This document shows, piece by piece, positions 55,610 to 61,812 of a stretch of 61,812 nucleotides of DNA. Position 1 is the stretch's first letter, and every line of letters starts with the position of its first letter. The notes under the pieces were generated by a model. The model saw only the letters and a program-made list of their open reading frames with translations. It did no database searches and had not been told where the DNA came from. The position numbers were made by a program, and so were the translations under genes. This stretch comes from Oscillospiraceae bacterium. GTDB lineage: Bacteria > Bacillota > Clostridia > Oscillospirales > Oscillospiraceae. Where the stretch lies: assembly GCA_022800525.1 (NCBI GenBank), contig JAAWQM010000009.1, positions 1 to 61,812 on the forward strand. The letters run 5' to 3'.

Positions 55610-56716
55610 ATGATCTATTTTGACAGTGCGGCCACCACTTTGCAGAAGCCGGCGTCCGTGCCGGCGGCGGTGGCGGAGGCCATTCGCACGATGACTACCC
55701 CTGGACGGGGGGATCACCCTGCCGCCCGCATGGCGGCGGAGCTGATGCTGCGCTGCCGGACCGAGGCGGCGGAGTTCTTTGATGTTCCACAGCCGGATAA
55801 CGTCATCCTGACCAGCAACGCCACTCACGGCCTGAATATCGCCATCCGCAGTCTGGTAGCCCCCGGCGACACGGTGGTCATCTCGGGCTATGAGCACAAC
55901 GCGGTGACCCGGCCCCTCCATGGGATTGGCGGAGTATCCTCCCGGATTGTCAACGGGCGGCTCTTTGACCGGGAGCAGATGGCGGAGGGCTTCCGCAAGG
56001 CGGTGGACGGCGGCGTGAAGGCGGTGATCTGCGTCCATACATCCAACGTGTTCGGGTACACGCTTCCAATGGATGAGATTGCGGACATCTGCCGCCGGCA
56101 GGGGGTGCCGCTGATTGTGGACGCCTCCCAGTCCGCAGGCATCCAGCCGGTGAGCCTGCGCCGCTGGGGCGCGGCTTATGTGGCCATGCCCGGACACAAG
56201 GGGCTTTACGGCCCGCAGGGGACTGGACTGCTGCTGTGCGGAGAGGGACAGACGGCGGCGCCGCTTATATCCGGAGGTACCGGAAGCCTCTCCCGCCAGC
56301 AGGAGATGCCGGACGTCCTGCCTGACCGCCTGGAGGCCGGGACGCAGAATATCCATGGCGCGGCAGGACTGGCGGAGGGTATCCGGTTCGTTCATGGGAT
56401 GGGGATGGAGAATATTGCCCGCAGAGAAGCGGAGATCATCCGCATTCTTGCGGAGGGGCTGAAGCGGAAGGGCGGATATCAGGTCTTCGATGATCCGGCT
56501 GGAAACAGTTCTGTGCTGAGCGTGGTACCTCTCCAGACGCCGCCGGAGACGTTGGCTGAACGCCTTGCGGAGCAGGGAGTGGCTGTACGGGCGGGACTGC
56601 ACTGCGCGCCGCTGGCGCACATCACCGCCGGAACAGCTGACACAGGTACCGTGCGGTTCTCCGCCTCGGTGTTCAATACGCCGGAGGAGGCGGAGGCAGT
56701 GCTGGAGCTGCTGTGA
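55610..56716 (+). CDS. Cysteine desulfurase family protein (EF2568-like)
   Basis: PLP enzyme of aminotransferase class V that takes sulfur or selenium from cysteine or selenocysteine. The 368 residues start MIYFDSAATTLQKP, with SNATHGLNIAI, YEHNAVTRPL, VDASQSAGIQPV, the PLP lysine in MPGHKGLYGPQGTG and the active Cys in AGLHCAPLAH. AGGAGG precedes the ATG. The DUF3343 gene before it is a frequent partner and probably accepts the sulfur. selD and other selenium genes are not in this window. Confidence 0.92.
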   Translation: MIYFDSAATTLQKPASVPAAVAEAIRTMTTPGRGDHPAARMAAELMLRCRTEAAEFFDVPQPDNVILTSNATHGLNIAIRSLVAPGDTVVISGYEHNAVTRPLHGIGGVSSRIVNGRLFDREQMAEGFRKAVDGGVKAVICVHTSNVFGYTLPMDEIADICRRQGVPLIVDASQSAGIQPVSLRRWGAAYVAMPGHKGLYGPQGTGLLLCGEGQTAAPLISGGTGSLSRQQEMPDVLPDRLEAGTQNIHGAAGLAEGIRFVHGMGMENIARREAEIIRILAEGLKRKGGYQVFDDPAGNSSVLSVVPLQTPPETLAERLAEQGVAVRAGLHCAPLAHITAGTADTGTVRFSASVFNTPEEAEAVLELL

Positions 56717-56728
56717 GCATAAGGAAAG

Positions 56729-56763
56729 AGGCGGAGGGATGGCTAGCCCCTCCGCCTCCTTTT
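56729..56763 (+). terminator. Terminator after the cysteine desulfurase
   Basis: AGGCGGAGGG pairs with CCCTCCGCCT, with GGCTAGCC in the loop, and TTTT follows. A second small inverted repeat (TATTCACAGG/CCTGTGAATG) lies at 56769-56800. Confidence 0.82.
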
Positions 56764-56810
56764 AGAGGTTGTATTCACAGGAGTTGAACACCGCCTGTGA
56801 ATGCAGCTTC

Positions 56811-56999
56811 TTACTCCAAGCCTGCATAACGCAGTTGAGTCAGGATCATCTCCACCGTCAGCTTCTCAGCCAGGAGCTCCTTGAACTGCACCGTTTTTTC
56901 CTTTCCGGCCTGGCGCAGGATCTCCAGCTCGCCGGGGATATCCGCTTTCCGCTGGCGGATGCGCTGGTGAAAGGCCTGGTATTTTTCCAGCTCTGTCAT
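56811..56999 (-). CDS. Small helical hypothetical protein (62 aa)
   Basis: Not recognised. TELEKYQAFHQRIRQRKADI, then EILRQAGKEKTVQFKELLAE and KLTVEMILTQLRYAGLE are highly charged helices that could form a short coiled coil. GGAGG lies eight bases before the ATG. It stands alone between convergent groups. Confidence 0.7.
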   Translation of the reverse strand: MTELEKYQAFHQRIRQRKADIPGELEILRQAGKEKTVQFKELLAEKLTVEMILTQLRYAGLE

Positions 57000-57119
57000 G
57001 GGTGTGTCCTCCAGACTCCAGAATTTGAGTGATAGTATATCACAGGAGCGCAAGGAAATCAACATACCATGCCGGACCTGCCGCGGTAATTGAACGTTCC
57101 ACCGCCGGGATGTCCTGCG

Positions 57120-58289
57120 TTATATCAACTCCTGATTTTTCTGCCGGATGCAGGTCCAGACGCACGAGCCCAGGCTCACCGCCAGCAGCAGAAGGGCACA
57201 GGCCAGCTCAATGCCCTTGGGATTATCCGCGCCGCCGTAGTGGGACTTCCGGATAAAGAACGGATCCGACAGCGCCCAATTGGCGACGGCCAGCCCGACC
57301 GTCAGGAACAGCGGCACGGCCTTCAGCAGCATGGGGACATAGTTGGAGCTGAACTGGGAGAGGAACACCGCCAGTCCCCCGGCGGCCAGGGCAAAAAGGA
57401 AATGCATCCCGATGAGCATCAGGATAAACTGCCCGTAGGTCCAGTCGAACCAGGGCATTCCACCGCTCCCGCAGTAGATGGGGCAGTCCCATAAGGGCAG
57501 GGACCCCTGCTGCGCGAAGGGGATGAAGTAGAGGGCCAGATTTACCGCTGCCAGCAGCAGCGAGGAGGCCAGAGCCGCCGCCGTCTGGGTGCGGACAACC
57601 CGCCGTCCCCGGCGGGAGGTCCACTGCATGGCATTGGTCCGGCGCAGCCGGTCCCGGACCAGGGTGGGGGAGAGCAGCAGGATCACGCTCAGCACGGACC
57701 AGACGGTCAGATACCGTCCCCAGTCGGCGGTATATTCCGGTACGAAGTGATCCATGAAGCTGATCGTTCCTGTACGGACCTCCGCTTCCTCCAGTTCGAT
57801 GATCCGCGCCTGGGCCTGGGGCGTATATCCGGCGAGGTGAGGGCTGTTCCGGAGGCCGAAGGTGCCGTCTATATGGCTGTCATAGCGGCCGGTGATGATG
57901 CCGAAGTCGTTGACGGTCATGAAGAGCTGCCAGAGCTCCGTATAGGCTCTGCGGTCGATCTCATAAAGCGATCCGTCCCGTTCCGCCGCAAGGTAGGATT
58001 CAAGGTCTGTGATGCCTGCCTCCACTGCTTCTGGGATATTTTTGAGTTCCCGATCAAAGTCCGCCACGATCTCATCATACATAGAGTCCAGCTCCGGGCG
58101 GACCCCGGCGGTCAGGACTGGACCGTACCGATCCACCAGCATCAGGGAGTGGTCAAAAGATTGTGTTTCGGAGATCCGCTCGATCCAGAATTTCGGCCGC
58201 AGGAAGTAGAACAGAACGCCCACCACCACCAGCGCGGCCAGGATACCAGGCCGCCAGATTTTACGCATCTCCTGCCAGAATAGTCTCAT
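57120..58289 (-). CDS. ABC transporter permease (second)
   Basis: A 389-residue membrane protein of the ABC-2 type. One helix at the start (IWRPGILAALVVVGVLFYFL) is followed by a large outside domain of about 170 residues and then at least five helices (YLTVWSVLSVILLLSPTLV, AAALASSLLLAAVNLALYFI, and others). This layout is typical of peptide- or bacitracin-type exporters in clostridia. It overlaps the first permease by 4 bases and is the last gene of the operon. Confidence 0.85.
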   Translation of the reverse strand: MRLFWQEMRKIWRPGILAALVVVGVLFYFLRPKFWIERISETQSFDHSLMLVDRYGPVLTAGVRPELDSMYDEIVADFDRELKNIPEAVEAGITDLESYLAAERDGSLYEIDRRAYTELWQLFMTVNDFGIITGRYDSHIDGTFGLRNSPHLAGYTPQAQARIIELEEAEVRTGTISFMDHFVPEYTADWGRYLTVWSVLSVILLLSPTLVRDRLRRTNAMQWTSRRGRRVVRTQTAAALASSLLLAAVNLALYFIPFAQQGSLPLWDCPIYCGSGGMPWFDWTYGQFILMLIGMHFLFALAAGGLAVFLSQFSSNYVPMLLKAVPLFLTVGLAVANWALSDPFFIRKSHYGGADNPKGIELACALLLLAVSLGSCVWTCIRQKNQELI

Positions 58290-59467
58290 ATCCGCACATC
58301 CTTTCTGTTGAACCGTTGCAGGGCCAGAGCCGTCCCGCCGCCGCCCAGGACCAGCCACAGGGCGGTGACGAAGGTCTCCTGCCAGGGGATAAAATACATG
58401 ATGCCGCCGTCGGTGAACCAGCCCAGGGTCTGGTCCCACAGGCTGGCGGGGAAGAAGGAGAGGGGCGCGAATACCGCCCAGCAGCCCTGCATGTAGCTGG
58501 TGTACCAGACCGCCCAGTTTCCGGCGACAAAAATGACCATCGCCAGCGCCGAGGCATAGGCGTTTCCGATGAGCAGGCCGGAGATGGCCGTCAGCAAAGT
58601 AAACACTGCCGTCAGCGCCGCTCCCAGGGCAGCGGCGGCCAGCAGATAGCTCCCGGCGGTGAAGTCCGCCCAGGGGAGGAAGGGGCGGTAACCGTCATAG
58701 CTGAGATCGCTTTGATTGAAGATGCCGGTGTTGAACTGGCTGGCCATGCTGGCGTACCACACTCCGGACCAGTCCCACAGGGCGAAGAAGACCGCGAAGC
58801 TGAGGACTGCCAGCAGTAAGTACAGCGCCAGCGCGGCGGTCACGCCGGCCAGGACCTTGGTCCGCCACAGCTTCCGTCCCTTGCGGGAGGCGCACACCGC
58901 CGCCGAGGTCCGGCTGTTCCGCTCATAGTCCAGGAGGAACAGCATGGACAGAACGCCCAGCACGACGCCCTCGGAGAGCAGCGCCTTGAAGAAATACTTA
59001 TAGATGACGGTATTGGCCTCCAGAGTGACAGGGCCTGCGAAAAAATCCATCGCCGCGCCGGTCCGGGCAAAGTGTTCCGCCCGGAGCGCCACATGCTGAA
59101 GCTTCCAGTCCATGAGCGCCGCCGGAAGCGGGGAGACGCCGAGAAATCCAGCGTAGGATTGCCGGATGGCCGCGCTGTCATAGCGTTCCAGGGGATCGTC
59201 CATCTGCCGGAGGAAGTCCAGCAGCTTGTCCTGTTCCTTCCGCTCCTCCGGTGTTTCCGCCGGAGGGAGCCGGGCGAAGCCCGCGATGAAATCCGCGTCC
59301 ACCCGCTGGCCCAGCCGGGAGGCGATGGCGCTGCCTTCGTTGAAGCTCCGGCAGGTCCACATGGTAGCGTACAGCAGGACGCAGTTGAAGAGGAAGCACA
59401 GCGCCGCGAACGCCCACAGTGCGGGCATTCCCGCCAGCTTGCGCCACTCGTATGTCAGCAGGTTCAT
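58286..59467 (-). CDS. ABC transporter permease (first)
   Basis: A 393-residue protein with the same plan as its neighbour: one N-terminal helix (LWAFAALCFLFNCVLLYATM), an outside domain with several acidic stretches, and six membrane helices in the rest. It and the second permease probably form a heterodimer. GGAGGG lies before the ATG. It overlaps the ATPase gene by 4 bases. Confidence 0.86.
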   Translation of the reverse strand: MNLLTYEWRKLAGMPALWAFAALCFLFNCVLLYATMWTCRSFNEGSAIASRLGQRVDADFIAGFARLPPAETPEERKEQDKLLDFLRQMDDPLERYDSAAIRQSYAGFLGVSPLPAALMDWKLQHVALRAEHFARTGAAMDFFAGPVTLEANTVIYKYFFKALLSEGVVLGVLSMLFLLDYERNSRTSAAVCASRKGRKLWRTKVLAGVTAALALYLLLAVLSFAVFFALWDWSGVWYASMASQFNTGIFNQSDLSYDGYRPFLPWADFTAGSYLLAAAALGAALTAVFTLLTAISGLLIGNAYASALAMVIFVAGNWAVWYTSYMQGCWAVFAPLSFFPASLWDQTLGWFTDGGIMYFIPWQETFVTALWLVLGGGGTALALQRFNRKDVRI

Positions 59468-60315
59468 TCCGCGCCCTCCCGGTAGATGGCAAGGAAGGCG
59501 TCCTCCAGCCCTGGCGTGACGGGCACGCCGCCCTCCGGCGGAGCGTCGCACAGGAGCCGCACCACGGCGCCGTGCTCCCCCTGCCGCTCGCTGAGGAGGA
59601 ACTGCCCCGGCTGTACCGCTGTCCCCGCCGGGACCTCAAAAACCTTGCCCTGAAACCGGGCGCAGACTGCGGAGGGGCTGTCGCAGCAGTAGAGCCTGTG
59701 ATCCCGGAACATGACGATCTGTCCGGCGATGGTCTCAATGTCGGAGACAATATGGGTAGAGAGGATGACCGTCCGGTCAGAGGCCAGGGAGTGAATCAGG
59801 TTCCGGAACCGCACACGCTCCCGCGGGTCCAGTCCGGCGGTGGGCTCGTCCAGGATGAGCAGCTCCGGCTCGTTCAGCATTGCCTGCGCAATGCCTACGC
59901 GCTGGAGCATCCCGCCGGAAAACTGGCGCATTTTCTTGTTTGCCGCGTCCTCCAGCCCCACCAGACGCAGCAGCCGGTCAATCCGCTCCTCCGCCTCCCG
60001 GCGGGGGATGCACTGCAGGGCGGAGGCGTAGCGCAGGAACTGCCGGGGGGTGTAGCCGGGGTAGTAGCCGAACTCCTGGGGCAGGTAGCCCAGCAGGCCC
60101 CGGTACGTCTCGTCTAAGGCGTGGATGTCCTCTCCGTTCCAGAGAATCTGTCCGGAGGTGGGGAAGATCAGCGTGGTCAGCATTTTGATGAGGGTGGTTT
60201 TGCCCGCGCCGTTCGGGGCAAGCAGGCCGTAGACGCCTGGGGTGAAGGTGAGGGAGACGTCCTCCAGGGCGGTGAAGCCGCCGTATTTTTTGGTGACATG
60301 TTCAACGGAAAGCAT
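59464..60315 (-). CDS. ABC transporter ATP-binding protein
   Basis: The ATPase of the exporter, 283 residues. Walker A APNGAGKT is at residues 33-40, the Q loop is YLPQEFGYYPG, the signature is FSGGMLQRVGIAQAML and Walker B is LLILDEPTAGLDPRE. The H loop STHIVSDIE follows. The C-terminal 60 residues are an extra domain as in BcrA-like ATPases. AAAGGAGG is well placed before the ATG. It overlaps the upstream membrane protein gene by 14 bases. Confidence 0.95.
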   Translation of the reverse strand: MLSVEHVTKKYGGFTALEDVSLTFTPGVYGLLAPNGAGKTTLIKMLTTLIFPTSGQILWNGEDIHALDETYRGLLGYLPQEFGYYPGYTPRQFLRYASALQCIPRREAEERIDRLLRLVGLEDAANKKMRQFSGGMLQRVGIAQAMLNEPELLILDEPTAGLDPRERVRFRNLIHSLASDRTVILSTHIVSDIETIAGQIVMFRDHRLYCCDSPSAVCARFQGKVFEVPAGTAVQPGQFLLSERQGEHGAVVRLLCDAPPEGGVPVTPGLEDAFLAIYREGAE

Positions 60316-61030
60316 AAATGGGACCTCCTTTGTGTGGGGCGCGGAGCATCGCGCGCTCTTGTGTCAGGCAGCAGGACAGCCCGGCTCCGGCCATTAAGCA
60401 AAAGACGGCGGTAGGGACCTCCGGCAGCAGGCCGCCCAACGGCTCAAAGGCCAGCAGAGCAATTCCCACCAGTGTCCAAGCCGCGGCAGGGACGGCCATT
60501 CCCCACCGCAGCCTCCGGCAGCTCAGGGACAGCGCCGCGTGCAGGAACAGGCTGGAGAAGGAGATGGCCAGCGCGCGGCTCAGGGGAATGGCGTGGCCGC
60601 TGGCCTGCCACAGCAGCAGGTTCACAGGCACGCATACCAGCAGCGACGCCCCGCCGAACAGCAGCATCCGCAGGGCCGTCAGGGTTTGCAGGGGGAGGCG
60701 GCAGGTGCGCTTCCAATCCAGGGTGCCGCTGAGCGATTCCTTCCAGCTGGTCAGGGCGCAGGCGGCGATATACAGCAGCGGCGAGGACAGGAACAGCAGC
60801 TTCGCCAGCAGGTCTGCCAGACTTTCGGCGGGGATGAACGCGGCCGCTGCCGGGAGCAGTCCCAGCAGCGAGGCCAGAAACAGGCAGTCCTCCACGCCGA
60901 ACACCAGCACGGACAGGGGGATGTTCCGCCAGCTGGGCCGGGTGGGTGACAGGCCTTGGTCCAGTACCGCCTGAATAGAGGCGTCCCGCTCCGCTTTGGA
61001 GGGCATGGGAATATGATCTTGGTCAGCCAT
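60302..61030 (-). CDS. Membrane protein in the anti-sigma position
   Basis: A 242-residue protein. About 45 polar residues (DASIQAVLDQGLSPTRPSWR) precede six hydrophobic segments (LSVLVFGVEDCLFLASLLGL, LLFLSSPLLYIAACAL, LLFGGASLLVCVPVNLLLW and others). It starts inside the end of the ECF sigma gene (8-base overlap), the usual place of an anti-sigma factor, and a cytoplasmic N-terminus before membrane helices would fit that role. No conserved zinc motif of anti-sigma domains is visible, so the role is inferred from position. Confidence 0.75.
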   Translation of the reverse strand: MADQDHIPMPSKAERDASIQAVLDQGLSPTRPSWRNIPLSVLVFGVEDCLFLASLLGLLPAAAAFIPAESLADLLAKLLFLSSPLLYIAACALTSWKESLSGTLDWKRTCRLPLQTLTALRMLLFGGASLLVCVPVNLLLWQASGHAIPLSRALAISFSSLFLHAALSLSCRRLRWGMAVPAAAWTLVGIALLAFEPLGGLLPEVPTAVFCLMAGAGLSCCLTQERAMLRAPHKGGPIYAFR

Positions 61031-61559
61031 TTGGATCGAACTCCTTTCTCAATTGTTGGAGCAGACGGTGGTACTGGCTTTTCACCGTGCTCTCCGGCTG
61101 TCCCAGGGCGGCGGCGATCTCCGGGAATGTGCGCTCGCCGTAGAGGCGCAGACGGAATACTGCCTGCAATCTGGGGTCCAGTCCGGAGACGTACCGCTCA
61201 ATCTGCTCCAGCAGGGCGCGGTTCAGCGTCCGGGCGGCGTAGTCCTCCGGGTCTGCGAGATCCAGGTCCTCCAGCGGAAGCTGGACCGGCTGGACCCGGC
61301 GGCGCAGGTCGATGACCTTGTTGGCGGCAATGCGGTACAGCCAGGTCCGGAAAGACGCTTTTTTCCGGTCATATCCAGGCAGGGCGCGGATGGCCGCCAG
61401 AAAAATGTTCTGCGTCAGATCCATGGCATCCTCCTTGTTTCCCAGCTGGCGGTAGGCGAAGCGGTAAATTTCATCATAGTACCGCTCTGCCAGCCGTTCC
61501 GCCGCCGGGCGGGAACCGCGTTTCTGAACATCCCGTATCCATTTTTGCTCCAGGTCCAC
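61023..61559 (-). CDS. ECF RNA polymerase sigma factor
   Basis: A 178-residue sigma-70 family factor of the extracytoplasmic type. Region 2 is AERYYDEIYRFAYRQLGNKE and DAMDLTQNIFLAAIRALPGY, followed by FRTWLYRIAANKVIDLRR. Region 4 is LQAVFRLRLYGERTFPEIAA and ALGQPESTVKSQYHRLLQQL. The start is GTG with AAGGCGG upstream. It heads an operon with a membrane protein and an ABC exporter, so it probably answers cell-envelope or peptide stress. Confidence 0.95.
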   Translation of the reverse strand: MDLEQKWIRDVQKRGSRPAAERLAERYYDEIYRFAYRQLGNKEDAMDLTQNIFLAAIRALPGYDRKKASFRTWLYRIAANKVIDLRRRVQPVQLPLEDLDLADPEDYAARTLNRALLEQIERYVSGLDPRLQAVFRLRLYGERTFPEIAAALGQPESTVKSQYHRLLQQLRKEFDPNG

Positions 61560-61631
61560 TGCCTCACCGCCTTCTGTAGGTTATATACGGTCAATGAGGG
61601 CCGTTCGTCGCAGTGAAAAAAGATTTTTTCA

Positions 61632-61680
61632 AAAATACAGCGGCGGCTTGACTGATGCACTCAAACCGCCGCTGTATTTT
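61632..61680. terminator. Terminator-like hairpin at the right end
   Basis: AAAATACAGCGGCGG pairs with CCGCCGCTGTATTTT, with about 20 bases of loop; A and T runs on both sides suit termination from either strand. It insulates the sigma operon from whatever lies to the right. Confidence 0.75.
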
Positions 61681-61812
61681 GTTTGCCGCCGTTACAGTTT
61701 GGCGATTGGGAAAAACATATATATAAATCGCCTTTCTGCGAAAGGCACCGACGAGGTAATGAAACGACGAGGTGCCATCGCGTAAAAATGTTGCTATACT
61801 TAACCACGGGAA
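61681..61812. other. AT-rich end region with inverted repeats
   Basis: No gene seen. There are two inverted repeats, GCGATT/AATCGC (about 61703-61731) and GGCACC/GGTGCC (about 61744-61775), the second enclosing a direct repeat CGACGAGGT. A TATACT at about 61793 could be the -10 of a promoter whose gene lies outside the window. Confidence 0.4.

Noticed and set aside
1-61812. CRISPR arrays, prophage, integrase, transposase or toxin-antitoxin genes
   Set aside because: No regularly spaced direct repeats and no such proteins were seen. The twin Xre genes have no toxin partner.

Overview
The window looks like a chromosomal stretch of a GC-rich gut clostridium, most likely of the Oscillospiraceae (Flavonifractor/Lawsonibacter-like). 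This rests on the gene content (T-box leader, PadR/HAAS pairs, DUF4317, DUF4250, YerC ahead of his genes, class II GalT, AddAB, HisZ-type HisG) and on the codon use; no similarity search was run. No phage, transposase, CRISPR array or rRNA was seen. One tRNA (Leu, TAG) is present.

Layout. 1-7.6 kb: end of rpmE, a repeat-filled gap, hflX, a KamA-like radical SAM gene behind a possible structured leader, a membrane-anchored GDPD, two paralogous Xre repressors each with its own doubled operator, a GNAT and a YigZ protein. 7.6-15.3 kb: an MFS pump behind a possible leader peptide, a DUF4317-GNAT fusion, a methyltransferase, a PadR/HAAS pair facing a secreted His/Cys-rich protein, two flavodoxin-fold proteins and a TetR regulator. 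15.3-20.1 kb: a two-part DNA repair/modification module (radical SAM plus DUF4130) with a SnoaL-like gene between its parts, a DsbA-like protein, a peroxiredoxin, an AT-rich acetyltransferase and the tRNA. 20.1-25.6 kb: a T-box, a lipoprotein, alaS, a frameshifted small gene, and small genes ending with cupin and HIT proteins. 25.6-30.5 kb: TetR-MFS, PadR with a doubled-HAAS membrane protein, and yjdF with its probable riboswitch.

30.7-39.4 kb, minus strand: one tight operon (yerC, a small ORF, hisZ-G-D-C-B-H-A-F-IE-K) that encodes every step of histidine synthesis from PRPP and ATP. Its terminator overlaps the yjdF promoter. 39.6-43.6 kb: an AraC regulator, galK and galT. 43.6-46.3 kb: a secreted M3-like metallopeptidase with a C-terminal SLH-like part, and a decayed piece of a sugar-binding protein. 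46.3-56.8 kb: addB-addA, a CarD-like regulator, ispD-ispF, a DUF3343 protein and a cysteine desulfurase. 57-61.6 kb, minus strand: an ECF sigma factor, a membrane protein in the anti-sigma position, and a three-gene ABC exporter, all overlapping.

Most genes sit in short operons with 4-base overlaps, and strong stem-loop terminators separate them. The least ordinary parts are the His/Cys-rich secreted protein, the DUF4317-GNAT fusion, the T-box separated from alaS, the possible kamA leader, the combined his terminator/yjdF promoter, the twin Xre modules and several families of small palindromic repeats.
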